From assembly GCF_000472425.1 (NCBI RefSeq), contig NZ_AXAI01000005.1, positions 1 through 64,000 of the forward strand: a DNA stretch of 64,000 bases, written 5' to 3'. The notes under the pieces were generated by a model, which made no database searches, had not been told where the DNA came from, and was given only the letters and a program-made list of their open reading frames with translations. The number at the start of each line of letters is the position of its first letter. Position 1 is the stretch's first letter. Shown here in pieces: positions 7,507 through 16,300 of the stretch. Source of the DNA: Bradyrhizobium sp. Tv2a-2. Its GTDB lineage: Bacteria > Pseudomonadota > Alphaproteobacteria > Rhizobiales > Xanthobacteraceae. A program made the position numbers and the translations under genes.

Positions 7507-9258
7507 ATGCTGGACAAGACCGACGACATTGCCCTCGCCGCACGGGACTGGCTTCTCGCCTTCGAGACTGCGCTTGCCGCGGAAGATAGCGCACTGGACC
7601 AACTGTTCCACGCCGACAGCTATTGGCGCGACGTGCTGGCGTTGAGCTGGACGTTCCAGACCATCAACGGGGCACCCGCCATCCTGGCCGAGCTGAAACG
7701 TCTCGCGCAGCAAGCCGCCTTGCAGAAGCTGCAGCTTGATCCCGACCGCGCCGCGCCCCGCTGGGTGACGCGCGCCGGCACCAACAGCATCGAAGCGATT
7801 TTCAGGTTCGAGACAAAACTCGGCCGTGGCTGTGGCATCGTGCGCCTTATTCCGGATGAGCGCGACGGCAATCGGCTGAAGGCATGGACGCTGCTCACGG
7901 CGCTCGAGGAATTGAAAGGTTTCGAGGAAGCGCTCGACCGGACGCGGCCGCGCGGGCAGGCCTATTCGCGCGATTTTCGCGGGCCGAACTGGCTCGACCA
8001 GCGGCAGGCCTCCACGGCCTATGCGGACCGCGATCCGGTTGTGCTTGTGGTCGGCGGCGGCCAGGCGGGGCTTGCGATCGCCGCACGGCTGAAGCAGCTC
8101 AAGGTCGATACGCTGATCGTCGACCGGGGCTCACGGATCGGCGACAACTGGCGCAAGCGCTATCACGCGCTCACCTTGCACAACCAGGTGCAGGTCAATC
8201 ACCTGCCCTACATGCCGTTCCCGCCGAACTGGCCGACCTATATCCCCAAGGACAAGCTCGCCAACTGGTTCGAAGCCTATGTCGATGCCATGGAGCTCAA
8301 TTACTGGACCGGCATCGAATTCGAGGGCGGGGCTTACGACCGCGCGGACGGACGGTGGTCCGTCACCCTGCGCCGCGCCGACGGCACGGCTCGAACGATG
8401 CGGCCGCGCCACATCGTGATGGCGACCGGGGTCTCCGGCATTCCCAATATTCCGGATATTCCGGGCCTGAAGAACTTCGCGGGCCGCGTCGTGCATTCCA
8501 GCCGCTATGAGGACGGCGAGGACTGGAAGGGCAAGCGCGCCATCGTGATCGGCACTGGCAACAGCGGCCACGACATCGCGCAGGACCTTTATTCCTCAGG
8601 CGCCGGCGTCACTCTGGTGCAGCGAAGCTCAACGCTGATCACCAATATCGAGCCCTCCGCGCAGCTCGCCTATGCCGCCTACAACGAAGGAACACTCGAG
8701 GACAACGACCTGATCGCGACGTCGATGCCGCTGACGCTGGCGCGCCGCAGCCACCAGATGTTGACCGAGCAATCGAAAAAGCTCGATGCCGAGCTGCTCG
8801 GGAAACTGGCCGCAATCGGCTTCAAGCTCGACTTCGGCGAGGACGGCACCGGATGGCAGTTCAAATATCTCACCCGCGGCGGCGGCTATTATTTCAATGT
8901 CGGCTGCTCCGATATCGTCGCCTCAGGCGCGATCAAGCTTCTGCAGTTCGCAGAGATCGACGGTTTCGTCGCCGAAGGCGCCGGGCTGAAGAATCGCACG
9001 ATGGTGCCTGCCGATCTGGTCGTGCTCTCGACCGGCTACAAGGGCCAGGAGTTCCTGGTGCGGAAACTGTTCGGCGAGGGTGTCGCGTCCCGTGTCGGTC
9101 CGATCTGGGGCTTTGGCGATGGCCAGGAACTGCGCAACATGTATGTGCGCACGCCACAGGCCGGTCTCTATTTCATCGCTGGCAGCCTCGCGCAGTGCCG
9201 GATCAATTCGAGATATCTCGCGCTGCAGATCAAGGCGATCGAGGAAGGGCTGCTGTAG
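7507..9258 (+). CDS. Flavin-containing monooxygenase with N-terminal SnoaL-like region
   Basis: The 583-residue protein has an N-terminal NTF2/SnoaL-like part (about residues 1-150, FETALAAEDSALDQLFHADSY), then an FAD Rossmann motif VLVVGGGQAGLAIA near residue 180, the FMO fingerprint FAGRVVHSSRY near 323 and an NADPH motif VIGTGNSGHDIA near 347. The FxGxxxHSxxY form points to an FMO-type oxygenase rather than a classical Baeyer-Villiger enzyme. It would oxidise soft nucleophiles or ketones with NADPH and oxygen; the substrate is unknown. A palindromic repeat separates it from the NHL-repeat gene, so an operon is possible but not certain. Confidence 0.9.
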   Translation: MLDKTDDIALAARDWLLAFETALAAEDSALDQLFHADSYWRDVLALSWTFQTINGAPAILAELKRLAQQAALQKLQLDPDRAAPRWVTRAGTNSIEAIFRFETKLGRGCGIVRLIPDERDGNRLKAWTLLTALEELKGFEEALDRTRPRGQAYSRDFRGPNWLDQRQASTAYADRDPVVLVVGGGQAGLAIAARLKQLKVDTLIVDRGSRIGDNWRKRYHALTLHNQVQVNHLPYMPFPPNWPTYIPKDKLANWFEAYVDAMELNYWTGIEFEGGAYDRADGRWSVTLRRADGTARTMRPRHIVMATGVSGIPNIPDIPGLKNFAGRVVHSSRYEDGEDWKGKRAIVIGTGNSGHDIAQDLYSSGAGVTLVQRSSTLITNIEPSAQLAYAAYNEGTLEDNDLIATSMPLTLARRSHQMLTEQSKKLDAELLGKLAAIGFKLDFGEDGTGWQFKYLTRGGGYYFNVGCSDIVASGAIKLLQFAEIDGFVAEGAGLKNRTMVPADLVVLSTGYKGQEFLVRKLFGEGVASRVGPIWGFGDGQELRNMYVRTPQAGLYFIAGSLAQCRINSRYLALQIKAIEEGLL

Positions 9259-9267
9259 CTACCTCTC

Positions 9268-9357
9268 TCATTCCGGAGCGCGCGCCAGGGCGAACCCGGA
9301 CTCTCGCACCGCAACTTCTGGATGCCGGGTTCGCTGCTGCGCGAGCCCCGGAATGAC
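9268..9357. repeat. Palindromic intergenic repeat (CATTCCGG...CCGGAATGA type)
   Basis: The element starts TCATTCCGGAGCGCGCGCC and ends GCGAGCCCCGGAATGAC, with internal inverted GCGAACCCGG and CCGGGTTCGC. Folded RNA would give one long interrupted hairpin. It resembles a repeat I know from many Bradyrhizobium intergenic regions. It may slow transcription between the two flanking genes. Confidence 0.75.
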
Positions 9358-9376
9358 AATGAAAGGGAGAGACAAT

Positions 9377-10354
9377 ATGCCCACCATTCTCGGCTCGGGC
9401 GAGCACCGCTATCGCGTCGTCGAAGGCTGGGCAAAATTGCCCGACGGCTGGGAGCTCACGGATGTCGCTTCTGTCGCTGTCGACAGCAAGGACCGCGTCT
9501 ATGTCTTCAACCGCGGCGCCCATCCGATGATCGTGCTCGACCGCGACGGCAATTTCTTGCGCAGCTGGGGCGAAGGCTTGTTCTCCCGCGCCCACGGCCT
9601 GCATCTCGATGCCGACGACAATCTCTATTGCACCGACGACGGCGACCACACCGTGCGCAAATGCACGCCTGACGGCAAGGTGCTGCTCACGATCGGTATC
9701 CCCGAAAAGCCCGCGCCGTTCATGAGCGGCGAGCCGTTCCACCGCTGTACCCACACCGCGCTGTCGCCGAAGGGCGAGATCTATGTCTCGGACGGCTATG
9801 GCAATGCCCGCGTGCACAAGTTCACTCCCGACGGCAGGCTGATCAAGAGCTGGGGCGAGCCGGGCTCCGATCCCGGCCAGTTCAACATCGTGCACAACAT
9901 CGCGACCGACGCCGATGGCTATGTCTACGTCGCCGACCGCGAGAACCATCGCGTGCAGGTGTTCGACGGCAACGGCAGGTATGAGACGCAGTGGAACAAT
10001 CTGCATCGCCCCTGCGCGCTGTGCTGCTGTGGCGGTGGCAAGCAGCCTACGTTTCTCATTGGCGAGCTCGGCCCGGGCATGGCGGTCAATCGCAAGGTGC
10101 CCAATCTCGGCCCGCGGCTTACGCTCGTCGATGCAAGGGGCGCGCGCATCGCGCGGCTCGGCGGCGAGAAGGGACCAGGTATCGAAGCCGGCAAGTTCCT
10201 CGCGCCACACGGCCTCGCTCTGGACTCGCGCGGCGACATCTATGTTGGCGAGGTCGGTGTCACCGACTGGAAGACGAGCTTTCCGGACGAGCCGATGCCG
10301 GCGGAGGTCAGGCGGGCGCGGTGCTTGCAGAAGCTGGAGCGGATTTCCGCGTAG
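9377..10354 (+). CDS. NHL-repeat beta-propeller protein, peptidyl-alpha-hydroxyglycine lyase-like
   Basis: The 325-residue protein has about five NHL-type repeats, with the recurring pattern DSKDRVYVFNRG, DADDNLYCTDDG, GEIYVSDGYGNARVHKFTPD, DGYVYVADRENHRVQVFD and DSRGDIYVGE. This forms a six-bladed propeller like that of peptidyl-alpha-hydroxyglycine alpha-amidating lyase homologues in rhizobia. There is no signal peptide, so the protein is likely cytosolic. Whether it has lyase activity is unknown. The in-frame reading extends upstream through the repeat element, but the ATG at 9377 with AGGGAGAGA before it starts exactly at the conserved N-terminus. Confidence 0.85.
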   Translation: MPTILGSGEHRYRVVEGWAKLPDGWELTDVASVAVDSKDRVYVFNRGAHPMIVLDRDGNFLRSWGEGLFSRAHGLHLDADDNLYCTDDGDHTVRKCTPDGKVLLTIGIPEKPAPFMSGEPFHRCTHTALSPKGEIYVSDGYGNARVHKFTPDGRLIKSWGEPGSDPGQFNIVHNIATDADGYVYVADRENHRVQVFDGNGRYETQWNNLHRPCALCCCGGGKQPTFLIGELGPGMAVNRKVPNLGPRLTLVDARGARIARLGGEKGPGIEAGKFLAPHGLALDSRGDIYVGEVGVTDWKTSFPDEPMPAEVRRARCLQKLERISA

Positions 10355-10357
10355 CCG

Positions 10358-10378
10358 GTCATTGCGAGGAGCGGGGCG
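10358..10378. repeat. Fragment of a GTCATTGCGAGGAGC-type repeat
   Basis: GGTCATTGCGAGGAGCGGGG matches one end of a dispersed repeat common in Bradyrhizobium. The partner end is missing, so this is a remnant between two convergent genes. Confidence 0.4.
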
Positions 10379-10393
10379 TGACAACTTGCTCCG

Positions 10394-11371
10394 TCACTCC
10401 CCCTTGATATGCGCGGCCTTGATGATCGGCCACCAGCGCGCCGCTTCGGCCTTCTGATACGCACGCAGCGCTTCCGGCGCCTGCTGGTCGAGCGCGGAAA
10501 TCTGGATGCCGAGCTCGGCAAAGCGCTGCTTGGCTTGCGGATCGGCAAGCAGGCGCGACATCGTGGCGTTCAGCATCGCGACGATATCCTTCGATGTCCC
10601 CTTAGGCACCCACAGCCCGTACCAGAGGGATGCGAAGAACCCTGGCAACCCGGCTTCATCCGCGGTCGGAATCGTCGGCCGCGAAGGCAGCCGAGCCTTG
10701 CCGGTGATCGCGAACGGCTTGATGCTGCCCGCTTCCAGCAGCGCCTTGAAGTTCGAGGCAGGCTCGATCATGAAATCGATCTGCTCTGAGAGCAGGTCCT
10801 GCATCGCGGGCCCGTTGCCGCGATAGGGCACGAACTGGAATTTTGTCCCGGTCAATTTCTGGAAGGAGATGCCGGCGAGATGGCCGGTGGCACCGACGCC
10901 GGCGATGCCGACGCTTGCCTTGTCGGGATTGGCCTTGAGCCAGGCGATCAGCCCCTTCAGATCGTCCGCCGGCAGGCCCTTGCGACCGACAATCAGAAGC
11001 GGCTCGCTGCCGATCAGGATCACGGGCTCGAGATCAACCATCAGATCGAACGGCAGCGTATAAAGACCGCCGGTCAGCATATGCGTGGTCGAGGTTCCTA
11101 CGCTGAGGGTGTAGCCGTCGGCGGCTGAACGGACCGCGCGGGTCACTCCGATCGTGCCGGCCGCGCCCGCCACATTCTCGATGATGACCGACTGGCCGAG
11201 AATCGGCCGCATTCGCTCGCCAAGATGGCGGGCGAGCGTGTCCGTAGCGCCGCCCGCCGGAAATGGCACGATCATAGTAAGTGCGTGCGTCGGATAGTTT
11301 TCCGCGGTGAGTGCTTTGTTACCGAGAAGTGCGAGACAGGCCGCAACCACCGCCGCAAAAGCCTTGCGCAT
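10394..11371 (-). CDS. Bug-family tripartite tricarboxylate transporter substrate-binding protein
   Basis: The 325-residue protein starts with a Sec signal (MRKAFAAVVAACLALLGNKA), then the Bug N-terminal pattern YPTHALTMIVPFPAGGATDTLARHLGERM, VIIENVAGAAGTIG and a later PYRGNGPAMQDLLSEQIDFM. Bug proteins are periplasmic and bind carboxylates or amides. They often serve a TctAB permease, but no tctA or tctB lies nearby, so this is an orphan receptor, as is common. It is convergent with the NHL-repeat gene. Confidence 0.93.
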   Translation of the reverse strand: MRKAFAAVVAACLALLGNKALTAENYPTHALTMIVPFPAGGATDTLARHLGERMRPILGQSVIIENVAGAAGTIGVTRAVRSAADGYTLSVGTSTTHMLTGGLYTLPFDLMVDLEPVILIGSEPLLIVGRKGLPADDLKGLIAWLKANPDKASVGIAGVGATGHLAGISFQKLTGTKFQFVPYRGNGPAMQDLLSEQIDFMIEPASNFKALLEAGSIKPFAITGKARLPSRPTIPTADEAGLPGFFASLWYGLWVPKGTSKDIVAMLNATMSRLLADPQAKQRFAELGIQISALDQQAPEALRAYQKAEAARWWPIIKAAHIKGE

Positions 11372-11541
11372 AGGCCTCCCCTCCCCTTGATTCGCCGGTT
11401 TTTCCGGTCCCCGCTATGGCAGCCGTGCAGATCGTGCCTGCGGGATAAGTTGTTCTAAGCTCTTCACAATCCCGTCACGCTGCCTGTAGTATGTCAATAC
11501 ATGCTGCTTCGCAGCCGATCTTCGGGGGTCAGGAGCGTTAT

Positions 11542-12099
11542 TTGAACGCACATGTCTCGCAAGGCGGTTGGCCGGTGCTGGTGTTGAACGCCGACTTCCG
11601 GCCGCTGAGTTACTATCCGCTGTCGCTTTGGTCCTGGCAGGACGCGATCAAGGCGGTGTTTCTCGATCGCGTGAATATCGTCGCGCATTACGAGAAAGCG
11701 GTGCGTAGTCCGACCTTCGAAATGCAGCTGCCGAGCGTCGTGTCGCTCAAATCCTTCGTCAAGCCGACCACGCACCCGGCGTTCACCCGGTTCAACGTCT
11801 TCCTGCGCGACCGCTTCCATTGCCAATATTGCGGCTCGCCTGACGACTTGACCTTCGACCACATCGTCCCCCGCTCCAAGGGCGGCCAGACGACATGGGA
11901 AAATGTGGTGGCGGCGTGCTCGCCCTGTAACCTGCGCAAGGGCAACATGTCGCCGCACCAAGCCAAGATGTTTCCACGGCAAACGCCCTACGCGCCGACC
12001 GTCCACCAGCTGCACCGCAACGGCCGCATGTTCCCGCCGAACTACCTGCACGACAGCTGGCTTGACTATCTCTACTGGGATACGGAGCTGGATCCGTAA
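11542..12099 (+). CDS. HNH endonuclease
   Basis: The protein carries CQYCGSPDDLTFDHIVPRSKG followed by NVVAACSPCNLRKG, a complete zinc-bound HNH motif with two CxxC pairs and the DHIVPRSKGG catalytic strand. The TTG at 11542 follows AGGAG at six bases and gives a 185-residue protein starting at NAHVSQGGWPVLVLNADF. The ATG at 11491 would add 17 poorly conserved residues and has no good ribosome binding site. Short stand-alone HNH proteins of this form are widespread in alphaproteobacteria, often of unknown substrate; a repair or housekeeping role is inference. No phage genes lie next to it. Confidence 0.88.
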   Translation: MNAHVSQGGWPVLVLNADFRPLSYYPLSLWSWQDAIKAVFLDRVNIVAHYEKAVRSPTFEMQLPSVVSLKSFVKPTTHPAFTRFNVFLRDRFHCQYCGSPDDLTFDHIVPRSKGGQTTWENVVAACSPCNLRKGNMSPHQAKMFPRQTPYAPTVHQLHRNGRMFPPNYLHDSWLDYLYWDTELDP

Positions 12100-12313
12100 T
12101 GGATCTCGGGACGTCCTGCGTGCTTTTTCAAGCCACCGCTTGCCAGCACGATTGCATGAAACTGCCGCGCCCGGAGTTGCGGTCTTTGCCGATCCCGCAA
12201 TTCGCGTCGATAACCCGCTGCACACCGCACGGCTCGCAGTGCCGCCTGATTCCTGTCCGCCGTCCGTTTATCTGATGAGAATTTCGCGGGCTGGTTCAAG
12301 GACATGAACTCTG

Positions 12314-12592
12314 ATGAGTCTTCACATCGCGCGGCGCTGCGTCGAGGTATTTGGGCCGTCCCGTATCTTGCACGTGGGCGCCCGCGATGCGGGCCTGGTT
12401 GCCGAATTGCTGCACGCCGGATGCGATGCCTGGGCGGCCGGCGATCTTCCCTTGCGACATCCCCGCTGGCTGGCATCGCGCTCCGACGGCGCATCACCGG
12501 TTGACGCATCGCTACATCGGCGTCGATGCGGATGCCACCGCCGTCATTTACGCCCAGGCGAATTACAGCGCCGGCCGGTCCGGTCGGTGATT
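12314..12592 (+). pseudogene. Frameshifted remnant of a SAM-dependent methyltransferase-like gene
   Basis: One frame from 12314 reads MSLHIARRCVEVFGPSRILHVGARDAGLVAEL, which looks like motif I of a Rossmann methyltransferase. It loses sense at about 12480. A second frame then reads RYIGVDADATAVIYAQANYS, which fits the following motif II region, and ends at a stop near 12592. A frameshift between the two halves explains both. No complete protein can be made. This is an inference from motif order; confidence in the exact family is modest. Confidence 0.45.
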
Positions 12593-12851
12593 TCGACCGG
12601 GGCGACGACGTTCACTGATATTGAGGTTTGCCGGCGTTACTGTGTCCGGGCCCTTTTTGGAATCAGAAGCTGCCTCGACGAACAGGTCAACGCGAGGCGC
12701 GGACCGGACACTATTGTGGGGAGAACCGCCGTCGAGCACCACACGGCGAGGTTGAGTTCTTTCAGAGACGTGCTACGTTACCCTCTTTGGTTGTCATTTT
12801 TGCCTGCGGCCCTCTACCCGCGGCAAAGGTATTGCGGATGTTGGCGGCAAC

Positions 12852-13283
12852 ATGGGTCCTCCGCTTCAGTTTACGCCCAGCTGGCTGCAGTCGGTCAATG
12901 CGGCCGACATTCCATTCATCCTGCCGGACACCGGTGGCGGCGTCATACAGGACCTCGACGACCAATATACGGTGCTGGTGCGCGGCAGCAGCACTGACGC
13001 ATATGCGCTCTTTTGCAGCGATCTCGGACCAACACCGTGCCAGGAAACCACCACCACATCGCATTTCAACATCATCATGCTGGACACGCTGCCGGGCAAT
13101 CGCACCGCGCTGCGACACAGCCTGCGCCGGACCGGCCAGTTCGATGCGATGTTCGGAATGCCATACGGCCGCGACAATTTCGGCTTCAAGGCCGCGCGCA
13201 TGCGGCAGGCTGAGCTGGGGCTGATCGGCGCGACGCGCGAGCTGAACACGAAGGGGATGATCAGCGAGCGGCTGCATTCTTAA
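12852..13283 (+). CDS. Hypothetical protein, possibly the 3' fragment of a decayed gene
   Basis: The 143-residue frame starts MGPPLQFTPSWLQSVNAADI and has good codon use to its stop, with no signal peptide or known motif. In-frame sequence continues upstream without clear coding character (GKGIADVGGN just before the Met), so the true N-terminus may be lost. It follows the methyltransferase remnant after about 260 bases that show no gene. It could be a short real gene or the tail of a larger one. I do not recognise it. Confidence 0.4.
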   Translation: MGPPLQFTPSWLQSVNAADIPFILPDTGGGVIQDLDDQYTVLVRGSSTDAYALFCSDLGPTPCQETTTTSHFNIIMLDTLPGNRTALRHSLRRTGQFDAMFGMPYGRDNFGFKAARMRQAELGLIGATRELNTKGMISERLHS

Positions 13284-13356
13284 GTAGCTTTCGTTTGAGT
13301 AACTGAGTTGATTTCTTGTTCGTTGTAATACAATCTTGGGTATAGGGAGCCGCCCT

Positions 13357-14388
13357 ATGCGTCATGGCGCAAAGCCGGAGATCATCGAGTTCGCCGCTCG
13401 TGACGGCTTTCGTCTCAATCTGCATCATTTCCCTGGCCGCCGCGCCGGGCACGGCGAGCCGGTCATCGTCCTGCACGGCGCGGGCGTTCGCGCCAACCTC
13501 TTCCTTCCGCCGGTCGAGGAAACCTTCGTCGATGCCCTGCTCGATGCCGGCTACGACGTCTGGTTGCTGAACTGGCGCGCCAGCATCGACCTGCGACCCA
13601 ACGAGTGGACGCTCCAGGACGCCGCGGTGCTCGACCACCCGGCGGCCGTGCGCACCGTGCTCGATCGCACCGGCGCCAAGAGCGCGAAGGCGGTGATTCA
13701 CTGCCAGGGCTCGACCAGCTTCATGATGTCGGCGGTCGCCGGCCTGCTGCCGGAGATCACCACGGTGGTGAGCAACGCTGTGGCGCTGCATCCGATCGTG
13801 CCGCGCCTTGCCTACCTGAAATCGCGCTACGTCACCAACAGCGTCGGCCGCTTCATGACCTACCTCAACCCGCAATGGGGTCTCTCGGCCCCGCGCGGCT
13901 GGCCGACACTGATCGACTGGTTTGTGCGCGCCACCCATCACGAATGCAACAACCCGGTGTGCAAGCATTCGAGCTTCACATTCGGCGCGGGTTTCCCGAC
14001 GCTCTGGCGGCATGAGAACCTCGATGACGATGTCCACGAATGGCTCAAGGGCGAATTCGCCCATGTGCCGATGTCGTTCTTCCGCGAGATGCACGACTGC
14101 ATCGCGGCGGGCGTTCTGGTGTCGAACGGCAAATACCCGGAGCTGCCGCGCGTCTTCGACGCCCAGGCGCCGAAGACCGAGGCGCGTTTCGTTTTCCTCG
14201 GCGGTGAATTCAATCAGTGCTTTGTGCCGGAGAGCCAGCAGCGCACCTTCGACTTCTTCGACCGCCACACGCCGGGGCGGCACGCCTTCTACGAGCTCTC
14301 CGGCTACGGACATCTCGACGTGTTCGTCGGCAAGAACGCTGCACGCGACAACTTTCCGCTGATCATCGACGAATTGCGCAGGAACTGA
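13357..14388 (+). CDS. Alpha/beta hydrolase with Cys at the nucleophile elbow, first gene of the GMC/patatin operon
   Basis: The 343-residue protein has the strand-loop VIVLHGAGVRANLFLPP near residue 35, the elbow VIHCQGSTSF with Cys116 where most hydrolases have Ser, and a C-terminal GYGHLDVF with His at about 319. A Cys nucleophile is known in polyhydroxyalkanoate synthases and dienelactone hydrolases of this superfamily. No signal peptide is present. ATG at 13357 has AGGGAG eight bases upstream; an earlier in-frame TTG at 13336 was rejected. The next gene starts 25 bases on. Gene context suggests action on a lipid or sterol-like ester or thioester; substrate unknown. Confidence 0.85.
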   Translation: MRHGAKPEIIEFAARDGFRLNLHHFPGRRAGHGEPVIVLHGAGVRANLFLPPVEETFVDALLDAGYDVWLLNWRASIDLRPNEWTLQDAAVLDHPAAVRTVLDRTGAKSAKAVIHCQGSTSFMMSAVAGLLPEITTVVSNAVALHPIVPRLAYLKSRYVTNSVGRFMTYLNPQWGLSAPRGWPTLIDWFVRATHHECNNPVCKHSSFTFGAGFPTLWRHENLDDDVHEWLKGEFAHVPMSFFREMHDCIAAGVLVSNGKYPELPRVFDAQAPKTEARFVFLGGEFNQCFVPESQQRTFDFFDRHTPGRHAFYELSGYGHLDVFVGKNAARDNFPLIIDELRRN

Positions 14389-14413
14389 CGATGGGCCTAA
14401 CGCGAGCCGAGGC

Positions 14414-15304
14414 ATGACCACTCCACGACGGCAAGAGCGACTGCGCGGGCGTCACGCCTATGTCGACGGCATCCACTTCACCATGCCGGTCGACTCCCGC
14501 GACTCCTCGGCCATCATCGCGGCGTTTCCCATCGACTGGGACAAGGCGCGGGCGCTGATCCCGCCCGGCGACGTGCATCCGTTTCGGCTGTGGAACCGCG
14601 GTCTGTTGATCGTCACCGTGATCGACTATCGCGCGACCGATATCGGCCCCTACATCGAATACAGCCTGGCAATCGCCTGCACCAAGGGAGCGCGGCCGGC
14701 GCCGCGGCTTTTGCCGGGGCTCTTGATGAAATTTTTCGGCACCGGGCAGTACGTCTTCGATCTGCCGGTGTCGACCGAGATTTCGGTGAAGGGCGGCAAA
14801 GGCATCTGGGGTATGCCCAAGCATCAGGCGAATCTCGACTTCGTCACCGGCGCCAAGTGGGTCTCGGCGCAATACGATCTCGACGGCCAAATGGTGTCGC
14901 GCTTCGACGTGCGCAGACCATCGTCGTACTGGCTCCCGTTGAACATGGGCGCCATCAACTACTGCGTCTTCCGCGACATGATGATGAAGTCGACGATTTA
15001 TTTCAACGGCAAGGTCGGCTTTCACCTGCTGCGGCCGGATGCGGCGCGGCTCGTTCTCGGCAGCCACCCGCGCGCCGACGTGATCCGCGCCCTCGACGTC
15101 GAACCGAGGCCGATCTTCGCGGGTCATATCCCCTCGGTGCTCGGATTGCTCGACGATTATTTCGAGTGCTGGTTCGTCACGCTCGAGGAGGAGCCGGCCA
15201 AGCCGATCAGCGAAGGACTGGATGCGACCTACCCGCTCGGCTACGGCCGTCAATGGCTGCCGCCGCCGAAACGCGACCCCAATTTCAAGCTCGACAAGGC
15301 CTGA
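14414..15304 (+). CDS. Acetoacetate decarboxylase-family protein
   Basis: The 296-residue protein has the fold's PSSYWLPLN and GKGIWGMPKHQANLDF segments, the latter covering the region where the Schiff-base lysine and neighbouring Lys lie in acetoacetate decarboxylases, and CWFVTLEEEPAKPISEG near the end. Many family members in large operons are not true decarboxylases, and the catalytic Glu/Lys set cannot be confirmed by eye. It is soluble. It starts 25 bases after the hydrolase and its stop is two bases before the next ATG, so tight co-expression with the oxidoreductase operon is clear. A role in removing a beta-keto acid made by oxidation is inference. Confidence 0.85.
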   Translation: MTTPRRQERLRGRHAYVDGIHFTMPVDSRDSSAIIAAFPIDWDKARALIPPGDVHPFRLWNRGLLIVTVIDYRATDIGPYIEYSLAIACTKGARPAPRLLPGLLMKFFGTGQYVFDLPVSTEISVKGGKGIWGMPKHQANLDFVTGAKWVSAQYDLDGQMVSRFDVRRPSSYWLPLNMGAINYCVFRDMMMKSTIYFNGKVGFHLLRPDAARLVLGSHPRADVIRALDVEPRPIFAGHIPSVLGLLDDYFECWFVTLEEEPAKPISEGLDATYPLGYGRQWLPPPKRDPNFKLDKA

Positions 15305-15306
15305 CC

Positions 15307-15786
15307 ATGCCGCGGCCGCTTTTGCTCAATCACGTCCTCCTGCTGCTGTGCTGCTCGATCTATCTCGGCACCGGCTTCTCGCTCGTCTTCTTCCAGTTTC
15401 CGCTCGAGCGGCAACTCACCGTAGACAACTATCAGCTCATCTTCGTCGCGCCCGTGACCGCGGCGACCCATTTCTTCACCTACATGACGATCGTGATGCT
15501 GATCTGCGGCGCCATCATGCTCGCGACCGAATGGTTGTCCGGCCTGCGTTGGGTCCCGGTGGTGGTGCTGCTCGCCATCATAGCCGCGACGGCACTCACC
15601 GTGTGGGTCATCATTCCGCTCAACAACGAGCTCGCGGCCGGCGTGGCTGATCCGGCGCGGCTCAAGACCGTATTCCATGAATGGGCCAATCTGAACCGCG
15701 TGCGCTTCGCATTATGGGTCATCCAGTGGGCCGCGATGGCCTACTGGTTCTACCGATTGGCGCTGAAAGCCCGGGCTGATCGATGA
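15307..15786 (+). CDS. Four-helix inner membrane protein, function unknown
   Basis: The 159-residue protein has about four membrane segments: LLNHVLLLLCCSIYLGTGFS, ATHFFTYMTIVMLICGAIML, VPVVVLLAIIAATALTVWVI and VRFALWVIQWAAMAYWFYRL. The ATG lies two bases after the preceding stop, and its own stop overlaps the next start by four bases. I do not recognise a named family, although the layout resembles DUF1772-like small membrane proteins. The codon-tight packing makes it part of the same operon as the GMC fusion. Confidence 0.8.
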   Translation: MPRPLLLNHVLLLLCCSIYLGTGFSLVFFQFPLERQLTVDNYQLIFVAPVTAATHFFTYMTIVMLICGAIMLATEWLSGLRWVPVVVLLAIIAATALTVWVIIPLNNELAAGVADPARLKTVFHEWANLNRVRFALWVIQWAAMAYWFYRLALKARADR

Positions 15787-16160
15787 AGGATTTCCTGCTC
15801 CGCAGCGTGCTCGTCGCAATCGCCGCCATCACGGTGCTCACCGGGCTGACACAGCTCGTGGCGCCTGGCTGGGTCCTGAGCTTCATCGCCGGCGACCATT
15901 CGGCCCTCGGTGCGCACTTCTTCGCCACCGTCGGCATGTTCATGGTCATCACGGGCGCGATGTTCGCGCAGAGCCTGCTTACGCATTCGACCGAAGGCGC
16001 GATCCCGTTCTGGATCGGCGTGCAGAAGGCTGCCGCCTGCGTGCTGGTCGCCTGGGCTGTCCTGCGCGGCCTGCTGGCGCCGCTCGCCTATGCGGTTGCC
16101 GCCTTCGACGGCGCGACCGCCGTGCTCACATTCTCGTTCTGGCGGCGGATGCCGAAATGA
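15783..16160 (+). CDS. Four-helix small membrane protein, function unknown
   Basis: The 125-residue protein starts MKDFLLRSVLVAIAAITVLTG and has about four hydrophobic segments with a short loop containing HSTEGAIPFWIG. Its ATGA start overlaps the stop of the preceding membrane protein, and its own stop overlaps the next start in the same way, so translation of all three membrane proteins is likely coupled. No family recognised. Confidence 0.8.
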   Translation: MKDFLLRSVLVAIAAITVLTGLTQLVAPGWVLSFIAGDHSALGAHFFATVGMFMVITGAMFAQSLLTHSTEGAIPFWIGVQKAAACVLVAWAVLRGLLAPLAYAVAAFDGATAVLTFSFWRRMPK

Positions 16161-16300
16161 AGCGCGCGGTGGCCATGATCGCATCCATTCTCCAGCTCGC
16201 CCATTCGGCCATGCTGGTCGGAATCGGTGCCGCCGGGATCTTCACCGCTCGCCGGGAGCTTGCCACCGGCGCACTGCATCTGAGGATGTCGCATGGCTAG
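16157..16300 (+). CDS. 47-residue membrane protein
   Basis: The short frame encodes MKRAVAMIASILQLAHSAML, then a Gly/Ala-rich hydrophobic run and a basic end with RRELATGALHLRMSHG: one or two short membrane helices. The ATG overlaps the upstream stop as ATGA, and the stop TAG lies inside the first codons of the patatin gene, whose ATG is at 16293. Such double overlap is typical of a translated, coupled gene and is the main evidence that it is real. Function unknown. Confidence 0.65.
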   Translation: MKRAVAMIASILQLAHSAMLVGIGAAGIFTARRELATGALHLRMSHG

